From the NCBI GenBank assembly GCA_001508835.1, contig LGFB01000007.1:1-14386 (forward strand): a stretch of 14,386 nucleotides of DNA, given 5' to 3'. Positions 8,241-14,386 of this stretch are shown one piece after another. A model generated the notes under the pieces. The model ran no database searches, had not been told where the DNA came from, and saw nothing but the letters and a program-made list of their open reading frames with translations. Within the stretch, counting starts at the first letter, position 1, and each line of letters opens with the position of its first letter. This stretch comes from a bacterium 42_11 (GTDB lineage Bacteria; Synergistota; GBS-1). The position numbers and the translations under genes are program-made.

Positions 8241-8735
8241 ATGCAAAATATAAATCCACCTTTAACATCGGCTTGTTGCCCTCAGTGTGGAGCTTCCCGA
8301 GAGATAAGCGAGGAAAGATGCCCATCTTGTAATGCTAAAGGGTTATATGTTAAGAATCTCACGGTTAGGCATCTTGTTGAAGAAAGGTTTTTGGAGAAGG
8401 TTGGGGAAGAGGACTACTATTTATGTATGAACCCTGAATGTGATGTGGCTTATTACAATAATGTAGCCGTATTTTTAAAAGACCATTTGAAGGTTCCTAT
8501 ATGGTTTAAAAGAGATGCTAATCCCAAATATGTTTGCTATTGCAGTAAGGTAAAGGAAGACGATGTTATTAAGGCTGTCCTTCAAGGAGATGCAAGTACG
8601 ATTGAGGATATTTGTAGAATTACAGGTGCCATGTCCAAATATGAGTGCGAAGTTAACAACCCCACGGGTAATTGTTGCTATAATATTATTAAAGAGGTTC
8701 TTGAAAGGGCTTTGGTATTACGGAATAGCAAATAA
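8241..8735 (+). CDS. CopZ N-terminal-type [2Fe-2S]/zinc protein
   Basis: 164-residue cysteine-rich protein. The N-terminus has a zinc-ribbon-like pair CPQC (13-16) and CPSC (27-30). LCMNPECDVAYYN (62, 67) follows, then CYC (99, 101), Cys136 and NPTGNCC (145-146). This order closely resembles the N-terminal half of Archaeoglobus CopZ, where such residues hold one zinc and one [2Fe-2S] cluster. The C-terminal heavy-metal-associated copper-binding domain of CopZ is absent, so a copper chaperone role is doubtful. A redox or cluster-transfer job for the metabolic genes behind it is inference. ATG follows GGGGTGAAAAGGA. It leads an operon with the aminotransferase 31 bases downstream. Confidence 0.85.
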   Translation: MQNINPPLTSACCPQCGASREISEERCPSCNAKGLYVKNLTVRHLVEERFLEKVGEEDYYLCMNPECDVAYYNNVAVFLKDHLKVPIWFKRDANPKYVCYCSKVKEDDVIKAVLQGDASTIEDICRITGAMSKYECEVNNPTGNCCYNIIKEVLERALVLRNSK

Positions 8736-8766
8736 TGTTTAAAAATGGTGAAAGGAGGGGTTTCTC

Positions 8767-9957
8767 TTGAAAAGCTTCGAGAGAAGACCGACCTATGACA
8801 AGATTTTGATGGGACCAGGACCATCTACCGTTGACCCTCGCGTTTTAAGGGCGATGTCTGAACCTGCTATGGGGTATTTCGATGAAGACTTTTTATCAAT
8901 ATTAAGTGAGACTCGGGAACTTTTAAGATATGTCTTTCAGACTAAAAATGAGCTTACATTAGCTATTTCTGGAACTGGGACTGCTGGAATGGAAACGGCC
9001 TTGTCTAATCTTATAGAACCGGGGGATAGGGTTGTTATTTGCGTTAACGGATTTTTTGGAAACAGAATGGTTGAGATAGCCCAAAGGTATGGGGCGGATG
9101 TTAGGGTTGTTTCAGCTCCATGGGGAGAACCAATTTCTCCTGAGGATGTGGAGAAAGAGCTTAAGTCTCTGGGCAAGGTTAAACTCGTAGGAATAGTTCA
9201 CGCTGAAACTTCAACGGGTGTCCTTCAGCCTCTTAAGGAGATATCGGAAATTGTTCATCGGCATGGGGCCTTTCTCTTAGTCGATGCTGTAACCTCTTTA
9301 GGTGGAGTTGAAGTTCCTACAGATAAATTTTCCTTGGATTTTGTTTATAGCGGAACTCAGAAGTGTTTGAGTTGTCCGCCTGGACTGGCTCCTATAACGG
9401 TGGGTGAGAATGCTGCGAAGTATATAAGGGGTAGAACCAAAAAGGTAGGAAACTTTTATCTTGACCTTTCTATAATAGAGCAGTATTGGGATGGAGGTAA
9501 GGTCTATCACCATACTCCATCGATGAATCTCATTTACGCTTTAAATGAAGCTTTAAGGATCGTAGCGGAAGAGGGGATAGAGAATAGATGGAAAAGACAC
9601 GAAAGAAATGCTAAAGCGTTGTGTGCAGGACTTGAAGCTATGGGGCTTGAACTCCTTGTCAAGCGGGAGTATCGTTTGCCACCTCTAACTACGGTTAAAG
9701 TCCCTGAAGGGATAGATGAGGCCTTGGTGAGAAAGCGTTTGATGGTCGATTATAAGCTTGAGATAGGAGCTGGGTTAGGTGAGCTTAAGGGTAAGATATG
9801 GAGGATAGGTCTTATGGGGAGCACTTCTACTTCAAGAAATGTAATGTTATTCCTTTCCACATTTGGTGAAGTTTTGAGGTCTTTAGGATTTAAGGCTCAC
9901 GTTGAAGAGGGTTTGGAAGCTGCTTTCGAAATCTTGGGAGAGGATGGTGTTCGTTAG
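8767..9957 (+). CDS. Alanine-glyoxylate aminotransferase-like (class V, PLP)
   Basis: 396-residue fold-type I, class V aminotransferase. Long stretches follow human AGT1: MGPGPSTVDPRVL, RYVFQTKNELTLAISGTG, HAETSTGVLQPL, LLVDAVTSLGG, the Schiff-base motif YSGTQKC with Lys199, FYLDL, and KVYHHTPSMNLIYALNEAL. The expected reaction is glyoxylate + L-alanine (or L-serine) to glycine + pyruvate (or hydroxypyruvate). The serine/alanine preference cannot be read, and a phosphonate aminotransferase is a less likely alternative. It starts with TTG six bases after AAAGGAGGGG. Its TAG stop shares one base with the GTG start of the aldolase gene, so the two are translationally coupled, which supports glyoxylate as the shared intermediate. 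Confidence 0.92.
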   Translation: MKSFERRPTYDKILMGPGPSTVDPRVLRAMSEPAMGYFDEDFLSILSETRELLRYVFQTKNELTLAISGTGTAGMETALSNLIEPGDRVVICVNGFFGNRMVEIAQRYGADVRVVSAPWGEPISPEDVEKELKSLGKVKLVGIVHAETSTGVLQPLKEISEIVHRHGAFLLVDAVTSLGGVEVPTDKFSLDFVYSGTQKCLSCPPGLAPITVGENAAKYIRGRTKKVGNFYLDLSIIEQYWDGGKVYHHTPSMNLIYALNEALRIVAEEGIENRWKRHERNAKALCAGLEAMGLELLVKREYRLPPLTTVKVPEGIDEALVRKRLMVDYKLEIGAGLGELKGKIWRIGLMGSTSTSRNVMLFLSTFGEVLRSLGFKAHVEEGLEAAFEILGEDGVR

Positions 9958-10850
9958 TGAAAAAGCTTCAGGGTTGCTTAGCTCCTATACCTACCCCGTT
10001 TGATGAAAGGGGAGAGCTTTATTTTGATGGGTTGAAAAGAAACTTAGAAGCGTGGGCTAAAAGCTCCTTGGACGGAATAGTGGTCATGGGGTCTAACGGG
10101 GAGTTTGTCATGCTTACTCAAGACGAAAAGCTAAGGTTGCTCGAATTTGTTAGAGAAAATTATCCGAAGGAAAAACTCCTCATCGCTGGAACTTCCTGTG
10201 AATCTTACAGGGAAACCCTATTCTTGAACAAGAAGGCTTATGAATTCGGCTATGATGCTGTTTTGGTTTTACCCCCCAGCTATTATAAAGGTTCGATGAC
10301 AGAGGATGTCCTTGAATACTACTATCGCGGGCTTGCAGATGAGTCTCCTATACCAATTTTAATATACAACATGCCAGCAAACAGCGGTATAAATCTTTCC
10401 TCTAAGCTTGTTGTAAAGCTTTCATCTCATCCAAATATCGTAGGGATAAAAGATAGTTCTGGCAGGATAGTCCAGATTTCGGAGATAATAGCGGGAGCAA
10501 AAGGGGAATTTGCCGTTTTTGCTGGCTCTGCCAGTTTTCTTCTTCCCACGCTTGCTATGGGTGGAAATGGTGGAATTATGGCCTTAGCCAATGTGATACC
10601 TGATGTGTGCTCTAACATTATAAAAAGCTTTAATACGGGTGACCTTTTAAAGGCGAGGGAGTTACAGCTTCTTATACTTAGAATAAATGCTTTTGTAACT
10701 TCCTTATACGGTGTTCCCGGTCTTAAGGCTGCTTTGGATATCGTTGGGCTATATGGCGGTCCTCCGCGATTGCCCCTTTTACCTCTCGGGGAAGAGAAAG
10801 TAAGGGAGATAAAAGAGGAGCTGAACGGAGTTTTAGAAAGAGCTTCTTAA
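9957..10850 (+). CDS. DapA-family aldolase, most like 4-hydroxy-2-oxoglutarate aldolase
   Basis: 297-residue class I pyruvate-type lyase of the dihydrodipicolinate synthase/N-acetylneuraminate lyase family. GSNGEF, catalytic Tyr137 in YNMPANSG and Schiff-base Lys165 in VGIKDSSG are present, with the family's 28-residue spacing. Inside the family it resembles human HOGA1: HPNIVGIKDSSG, GSASFLLPTLAMGGNGGIMALANV, and GVPGLKAALDIVGLYGGPPRLPL. HOGA splits 4-hydroxy-2-oxoglutarate to pyruvate and glyoxylate. Dihydrodipicolinate synthase or another 2-keto-acid lyase remains possible. It starts with GTG in a TAGTG overlap with the aminotransferase stop, and a strong terminator follows immediately. 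Confidence 0.9.
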   Translation: MKKLQGCLAPIPTPFDERGELYFDGLKRNLEAWAKSSLDGIVVMGSNGEFVMLTQDEKLRLLEFVRENYPKEKLLIAGTSCESYRETLFLNKKAYEFGYDAVLVLPPSYYKGSMTEDVLEYYYRGLADESPIPILIYNMPANSGINLSSKLVVKLSSHPNIVGIKDSSGRIVQISEIIAGAKGEFAVFAGSASFLLPTLAMGGNGGIMALANVIPDVCSNIIKSFNTGDLLKARELQLLILRINAFVTSLYGVPGLKAALDIVGLYGGPPRLPLLPLGEEKVREIKEELNGVLERAS

Positions 10851-10884
10851 GGGAAGGAGTAAAGGCTCCTTCCCTTAATTTTTT
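10847..10884 (+). terminator. Strong rho-independent terminator
   Basis: TTAAGGGAAGGAG (10847-10859) pairs perfectly over 13 bp with 10866-10878 around a six-base loop, followed by six T. It overlaps the aldolase stop codon and separates this operon from the oxidoreductase operon. Confidence 0.95.
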
Positions 10885-10922
10885 ACAACGCTCTCTTGTT
10901 TGCAATAGAGTTGTTTAATAAG

Positions 10923-10951
10923 TTGACAGGCAATATTTTTGATGCTATATT
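10923..10951 (+). promoter_or_regulatory. Strong sigma-70-type promoter of the oxidoreductase operon
   Basis: A perfect TTGACA (10923-10928), a 17-base spacer and TATATT (10946-10951), with a TG extension before the -10 box. Transcription should start near 10958, leaving a leader of only about 37 bases, too short for a Moco/Tuco-type riboswitch. An imperfect inverted repeat (ACAAC-G-CTCT with AGAGTTGT, about 10885-10914) just upstream may be an activator or repressor site. Confidence 0.85.
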
Positions 10952-10994
10952 CCATAATGGGTGTTTGTCATCCTTTAGTAAGGGGGGGTAGGCG

Positions 10995-11300
10995 TTGGTA
11001 GCTGAGGCAAAAGTTTTGCGGGTTAATCTAAGTGAGAAGAGCGTGAGGGTCGATGTCTATGGTGAGGACGTAGTTAAGCAGTATGTAGGGGGTAGGGGGC
11101 TTGCAGCCTATATAATGGCTAAAGAAGTGGATGCGAAGGTAGATCCTCTCTCTCCCGATAATAAGCTTATTTTCGCTCCTGGTCCTCTTTCCGGAACAAG
11201 CGCTCCTACTGGAGGCAGGTATAATGTGGTAACGAAGAGTCCCCTTTACAGGCTTTATTGCTTTCACGAATTCTGGTGGATATTTTGGAGCGGAGCTTAG
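10995..11300 (+). CDS. aor: Aldehyde ferredoxin oxidoreductase, N-terminal part (frameshifted)
   Basis: The first 84 codons are the start of an AOR-type tungsten enzyme: VLRVNLSEKSV, YVGGRGLAAYIM, APGPLSGTSAPTGGRYNVVTKSPL. This is the N-terminal domain that holds the bis-pterin tungsten cofactor. After Leu84 (codon 11244-11246) the reading becomes unrelated and stops at 11300. The expected continuation TGFIAFTNSGGYFGAEL is read in the next forward frame from 11248. One extra base, probably a T in CCCCTTT, explains this. The start is TTG with a run of AAGGGGGGG upstream. As sequenced, this ORF gives a useless 101-residue peptide; with the downstream part it forms one 605-codon gene. Confidence 0.9.
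   Translation: MVAEAKVLRVNLSEKSVRVDVYGEDVVKQYVGGRGLAAYIMAKEVDAKVDPLSPDNKLIFAPGPLSGTSAPTGGRYNVVTKSPLYRLYCFHEFWWIFWSGA
11244..11248 (+). other. aor: Frameshift site inside the oxidoreductase gene (+1)
   Basis: The upstream frame reads CCC CTT TAC AGG. Family-like protein sequence continues only if one base is skipped: CCC CTT (T) ACA GGC. Removing one T gives an open frame to 12813 and 605 codons. The three clustered cysteines then number 288, 291 and 295, as I recall for the Pyrococcus furiosus enzyme. CTT-T can slip in programmed +1 frameshifts such as prfB, but no internal stop or closely spaced ribosome-like element supports that here. A sequencing error or recent mutation is more likely. 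Confidence 0.88.
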
Positions 11301-11316
11301 GCAAGCTGGTTGGGAT

Positions 11317-12813
11317 TTGTTGGTGGTGGAGGGCAAGGCAGAAAAGCCTGTATATATTTATATCAATGGAGATAACGTTGAGATTAGAGATGCTTCTCAT
11401 GTCTGGGGCAAATTAGTTAGTGAAACAGAAGATACTTTGCGAAAGGAAGTTGGAGTTGACAGGGCAAGAATTGCTTGTATAGGTCCTGCGGGTGAGAATT
11501 TATCTTTAATCGCAGCGGTTATGAACGATAAAGCAAGAGCTGCTGGAAGGTGCGGTGTTGGAGCTGTAATGGGTAGTAAAAACCTTAAGGCGGTAGTGGT
11601 TGTGGGAAGCAAGGGTGCTCCTACACCGGCGGATAGAGAAAAATTCATGCAGGTTGTTAGAGAAAAGGTAAACAAGCTACGTAACGACCCTGTTGCAGGT
11701 GGAGGGGCTCCTAAATACGGAACCGCTGTGCTGGTAAATATCATAAATGAGAATGGGCTGTATCCCCATAGAAACTTCCAGACAAGCGTTTTTGCTCATG
11801 CTTATGACCAGAGCGGTGAAGCTATGGCGGCAAAATATCTGGTCAGAAACAAACCTTGTTTTGCTTGCCCGATAGGATGTGCGAGGGTTAACAAGCTGTT
11901 CTATCTTAAGGAGGAAGTAGAGGGACCTGAATACGAAACCGTTTGGGCTTTTGGTTCTGATTTGGGTATAAACGACTTACACACGATAATTTTAGCTAAT
12001 CACCTGTGCAACGAATTAGGGTTTGATACCATATCGGCGGGAACCACGTTGGCCTGTGCCATGGAGTTGTTTGAGAAAGGTTATATAAAGCCTGAAGAGT
12101 TGGGCGATGAGCCTCCATTGAGATTTGGAAATACGGAAGTCCCTATATACTACTTGCCTAAGATGGCTTTTCGTCAGGGCTTTGGCGCTAAAATGGCAGA
12201 TGGGAGTTATAGGCTTGCTGAAAGCTATGGTCACCCGGAGCTTTCTATGAGTGCTAAGAAGTTGGAGCTCCCCGCTTATGACCCGAGAGTTGCCCAGGGT
12301 CTTGGACTTCAATATGCTACCTGTAACAGAGGTGGAGATCATATTAAGGGATACATGATTAGCCCTGAGATATTGGGTTACCCGAGGAAGTTTGATCCTC
12401 AGGACGACTCGGAAGGTAAGATTGAGATGGTTAAAGAGTTTCAGGAGACCACTGCTCTCGTAGATGCGATGGGTTTGTGTATCTTTACCATGTTTGGCCT
12501 ATGGATCGAGGATTACAAGGATCTTTTGAACGCCTTCTTTGGTTGGGACCTGTCCGTTGAAGATTGCCTTAGGATAGGAGAGAGGATTTGGAATTTAGAA
12601 AGAGCCTTTAATATTAAGGCTGGGCTTACGAAGGCTGATGATACTTTACCAAAGAGACTTTTAGAAGAAGCTGTGCCAGAGGGTCCTCACAAGGGTAGCG
12701 TTTGTAGGTTAGAAAAAACTCTTCCCGTTTACTATAAATTGCGTGGCTGGAACGAGGACGGCACTATACCTGAATCGAAGCTTTCGGAGCTGGGGTTGGA
12801 GTGGTATAAGTAA
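11317..12813 (+). CDS. aor: Aldehyde ferredoxin oxidoreductase, C-terminal part (frameshifted)
   Basis: Most of an AOR-type tungstopterin enzyme, which oxidises aldehydes to acids and reduces ferredoxin. Homology starts at 11248; TTG 11317 is only the first possible start and has no ribosome site. In gene numbering the [4Fe-4S] ligands are Cys288, 291 and 295 (CFACPIGC) and Cys495 in the pterin-binding DAMGLC motif. AGRCGVGAVMGSKNLKAV, GPEYETVWAFGSDLGIND and YATCNRGGDHIKGY are typical of the family. The 521 codons after the lesion are intact, arguing against an old pseudogene. Substrate class (AOR, FOR, GOR or WOR-type) is not resolved, but the 605-residue length and numbering fit AOR best. 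The MoaD-like gene begins four bases after the stop. Confidence 0.93.
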   Translation: MLVVEGKAEKPVYIYINGDNVEIRDASHVWGKLVSETEDTLRKEVGVDRARIACIGPAGENLSLIAAVMNDKARAAGRCGVGAVMGSKNLKAVVVVGSKGAPTPADREKFMQVVREKVNKLRNDPVAGGGAPKYGTAVLVNIINENGLYPHRNFQTSVFAHAYDQSGEAMAAKYLVRNKPCFACPIGCARVNKLFYLKEEVEGPEYETVWAFGSDLGINDLHTIILANHLCNELGFDTISAGTTLACAMELFEKGYIKPEELGDEPPLRFGNTEVPIYYLPKMAFRQGFGAKMADGSYRLAESYGHPELSMSAKKLELPAYDPRVAQGLGLQYATCNRGGDHIKGYMISPEILGYPRKFDPQDDSEGKIEMVKEFQETTALVDAMGLCIFTMFGLWIEDYKDLLNAFFGWDLSVEDCLRIGERIWNLERAFNIKAGLTKADDTLPKRLLEEAVPEGPHKGSVCRLEKTLPVYYKLRGWNEDGTIPESKLSELGLEWYK

Positions 12814-12816
12814 GGT

Positions 12817-13068
12817 ATGGTGAAGGTAAAGCTCTTTGCCACGCTTGCTCAGATAGCTCGGAAGCGGATGGTGGAAGTGGAGGCTACCACCGCTTCCGAG
12901 CTTTTAGAAAAACTCTCGCAAATTTATGGAGAGGAGTTTAGAAAGGAATTGGAAGGAGGCATGATTTTTCTTGTCAATGGTATCAATATTGAACACCTTG
13001 ATGGGTTAAATACACCTTTAAAAGATGGTGATACCGTTTCTATTTTCCCTCCCATAGGAGGTGGATAA
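12817..13068 (+). CDS. MoaD/ThiS-family sulfur carrier protein
   Basis: 83-residue beta-grasp protein ending in PPIGGG; the exposed C-terminal Gly-Gly is adenylated and thiocarboxylated. MoaD with MoaE supplies the dithiolene sulfurs of molybdopterin, the pterin that also binds tungsten. VKVKLFATLAQIA, VNGINIEHLDG and LKDGDTVSIFPPIGGG fit MoaD. It sits three bases after the oxidoreductase stop and overlaps the radical SAM region, so it is probably dedicated to this tungsten enzyme. No moaE, moaA or moeA is in the window. A ThiS-like sulfur role is an alternative, since a TPP riboswitch lies downstream, but operon structure favours the pterin role. Confidence 0.92.
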   Translation: MVKVKLFATLAQIARKRMVEVEATTASELLEKLSQIYGEEFRKELEGGMIFLVNGINIEHLDGLNTPLKDGDTVSIFPPIGGG

Positions 13069-13075
13069 TTGGTCA

Positions 13076-14203
13076 TTGGGGTACAGTGTTAATCTTTGGA
13101 ACGCGCGGGTCGATATAGAGCCTAAACCTGATTTAAAAAACGTGTTTGTGGAAGTCACGAATAGCTGTAACCTTAATTGTCAAATGTGTTTTCGTAATTT
13201 CATGATAGATTCCATGGGAGAAATGGATTTAAGGCTTTTTGAAAAATTATTATCTGATTTAAGGTTGTTTCCGGAGGTAGAGCTTGTGTATTTGGCTGGT
13301 ATAGGTGAACCCGCTTGTCATCCTAATTTTTTTGAAATGTTGAAGATGATAAAAGAGAGAGGATATAGTGCTGGCTTTTCCACTAATGGATTAAGCTTGG
13401 ATGATGAAAAGCTTAGGGAAGTGGTAGGCTTAGGGGTGGACGTAGTTTATTTTTCCGTGGACTATCTACCTAATCAGGAGGCCTCTTTAGGGCATATTAT
13501 GAGTGGAGAGGGAATTGAAACGGTTAAGAAGCTTATAAAGCTAAAAGATAATATGGGTAAATATGTTCCTTCCGTGGGTGTTGAAATAGTTGTTTCTAAG
13601 GAAAACATTGATACATTACCTCAGCAAATTAGGTTGCTTGTCAGTTTGGGAGTTAATTCCATTACCATATCGAATATGATGCCGTTGGATGATAGTCAAG
13701 TTGACAAGGTGCTATATAATGGTGCTCTTAAGGAGAAAACCCAGCAGATTCTTAATAGGCTATATTCCCTTTCGGGAAGAGGAGTTTATATTAGAATCCC
13801 GAACTTTGAAGTGAAGACGGAGAGAAAATGCGACTTCGATGAAACTTGTTCTACGGTAATAAGGTGGGATGGGGAAGTTGTCCCTTGCTATAGGTTTCTT
13901 CATACTTACGATGAAATTATATTGGGAAGGAGAAAGAGAGTCAACGCCTTTTCTTTTGGGAACATAAGAGAAAAAACTCTTTATGATATTTGGATGGATA
14001 GGGAGTATACGGTTTTCAGATTTATCATGAAAAACTATGTTTATCCATCCTGTACCGATTGCCACCTGAAAGAGAGCTGTGACTTTGTTCTCACAGCGGA
14101 TCAGGATTGCTGGGCTAATTCTCCAAGTTGCGCTGATTGTCTATGGGCTAGAAATCTTATTTTATGTCCTGTCCCTCGTAAGGTTAAAAACTCCTATGTT
14201 TGA
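13076..14203 (+). CDS. Radical SAM/SPASM protein, probable tungsten-oxidoreductase maturase
   Basis: 375-residue radical SAM enzyme. Cys31, Cys35 and Cys38 in SCNLNCQMC bind the SAM-reducing [4Fe-4S] cluster, and YLAGIGEP is the SAM-contact glycine motif. The C-terminal third is a cysteine-rich SPASM-type domain for extra Fe-S clusters: CDFDETCSTVIRWDGEVVPC, FGNIREKTLYDIW, and SCTDCHLKESC, DCWANSPSCADCLW, LCP. Proteins of this kind next to AOR genes are called tungsten cofactor oxidoreductase radical SAM maturases (family name from memory); the chemistry is unproven. I chose TTG 13076, 12 bases after AGGAGGTG (13056-13063). GTG 13061 would overlap that site and the moaD stop. Its TGA stop overlaps the next promoter. 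Confidence 0.9.
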   Translation: MGYSVNLWNARVDIEPKPDLKNVFVEVTNSCNLNCQMCFRNFMIDSMGEMDLRLFEKLLSDLRLFPEVELVYLAGIGEPACHPNFFEMLKMIKERGYSAGFSTNGLSLDDEKLREVVGLGVDVVYFSVDYLPNQEASLGHIMSGEGIETVKKLIKLKDNMGKYVPSVGVEIVVSKENIDTLPQQIRLLVSLGVNSITISNMMPLDDSQVDKVLYNGALKEKTQQILNRLYSLSGRGVYIRIPNFEVKTERKCDFDETCSTVIRWDGEVVPCYRFLHTYDEIILGRRKRVNAFSFGNIREKTLYDIWMDREYTVFRFIMKNYVYPSCTDCHLKESCDFVLTADQDCWANSPSCADCLWARNLILCPVPRKVKNSYV

Positions 14204-14227
14204 TAGTTTTTAAGTTTGTGATATACT
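14200..14227 (+). promoter_or_regulatory. Promoter of the TPP riboswitch transcript
   Basis: TTGATA (14200-14205), 16 bases and TATACT (14222-14227) form a good sigma-70-type promoter about 20 bases before the aptamer. The -35 box overlaps the TGA stop of the radical SAM gene. Confidence 0.7.
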
Positions 14228-14248
14228 TAAAATGAAAATTGTGATAAA

Positions 14249-14345
14249 GGTGGCGGGGAGCTCCTGATGTGTAGGGGCTGAGAGGGTAGGTGTAACCTAC
14301 CGACCCGTGGAACCTGCTCTGGGTAATGCCAGCGAAGGGACCACC
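14249..14345 (+). ncRNA. TPP (THI-box) riboswitch aptamer
   Basis: The conserved thiamine pyrophosphate aptamer is clear. P1 is GGTGG (14249-14253) with CCACC (14341-14345). P3 pairs AGCTCCT with AGGGGCT before the invariant CTGAGA, which binds the pyrimidine ring. An optional P3a hairpin follows (GGTAGG, TGTAA, CCTACC at 14285-14301), then P2 ACCC, P4/P5 and the conserved CTGGGTAATGCCAGCGAAGGGA, which binds the pyrophosphate side. The regulated gene lies beyond the window and should make or import thiamine or its precursors. Confidence 0.96.
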
Positions 14346-14363
14346 GGTCTTTTTGAGTAGAAA

Positions 14364-14386
14364 GGTCCTCTGGGCATATGCCCAGA
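14364..14386 (+). terminator. Partial expression-platform hairpin of the TPP riboswitch
   Basis: The window ends inside an inverted repeat. TCTGGGCATATGCCCAGA is a perfect palindrome, and the preceding GGTCC suggests the missing 3' side reads GGACC and then T's. GGTCCT could instead pair with GGGACC (14337-14342), which overlaps the 3' strand of P1. That competition would give an antiterminator without TPP and a terminator with it. The 3' half is not visible, so this is inference. Confidence 0.55.

Noticed and set aside
10952..10994. Moco/Tuco-type riboswitch before the oxidoreductase gene
   Set aside because: The leader is only about 37 bases and has no such fold. The promoter boxes are too close to the gene.
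11228..11300. Programmed +1 frameshift in the oxidoreductase gene
   Set aside because: CTT followed by T can slip, but there is no stop or rare codon in the A site and no ribosome-like element at the prfB distance. An indel in the C4T3 run is simpler. I keep it only as an alternative.
13061..13075. GTG 13061 as the radical SAM start
   Set aside because: The ribosome site AGGAGGTG overlaps this codon, leaving no spacing. TTG 13076 is placed better, though its 12-base spacing is long.
14339..14354. GACC-ACC-GGTC hairpin followed by five T as the riboswitch terminator
   Set aside because: Only four base pairs, and it would compete with P1, giving termination without ligand. The longer hairpin beginning at 14364 fits the usual logic better.

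Overview
The window (14,386 bases) is a dense stretch of a bacterial chromosome. S20, the TsaD enzyme for tRNA t6A, HrcA/CIRCE-controlled GroESL and a thiamine riboswitch mark it as bacterial. A tungsten-type aldehyde oxidoreductase, a radical SAM maturase and a CopZ-type iron-sulfur protein suggest an anaerobe, perhaps thermophilic. Two secreted CsgG/FlgT-like proteins hint at a two-membrane cell envelope. I cannot name the phylum. About half of the genes start with TTG.

Layout. (1) 1-587: a possible gene tail and + strand terminator, then rpsT (S20) on the minus strand with two tandem hairpin terminators. (2) 588-3700, plus strand: a tight, overlapping run of a soluble DegS-like histidine kinase, a DegU/NarL-type regulator, a stand-alone receiver protein and tsaD. 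(3) 3701-5820: a perfect CIRCE operator, groES, groEL and a 19-bp bidirectional terminator. (4) 5823-8069, minus strand: two genes for exported CsgG/FlgT-like proteins, one with an N-terminal TPR part. (5) 8070-8240: divergent promoters, each with an extended -10. (6) 8241-10884, plus: an operon of a stand-alone CopZ-NT-like Fe-S/zinc protein, an alanine-glyoxylate aminotransferase and a 4-hydroxy-2-oxoglutarate-aldolase-like enzyme, closed by a strong terminator. (7) 10923-14203, plus: a strong promoter driving an aldehyde:ferredoxin oxidoreductase split by a one-base frameshift, a MoaD-like sulfur carrier and a SPASM radical SAM protein. (8) 14200-14386: a promoter and a TPP riboswitch whose terminator and target gene run off the window.

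How they may work together. The aminotransferase and aldolase match the two enzymes that handle 4-hydroxy-2-oxoglutarate and glyoxylate in hydroxyproline breakdown. The aldolase would release pyruvate and glyoxylate, and the aminotransferase would convert glyoxylate to glycine. The oxidoreductase, MoaD-like and radical SAM genes form one unit: an oxidoreductase, a supplier of pterin dithiolene sulfur, and a probable maturase. The kinase and two receivers form one signalling unit fused by overlap to tsaD.

No gene-free stretch exceeds 300 bases. I saw no tRNA or rRNA gene, insertion sequence or CRISPR array.
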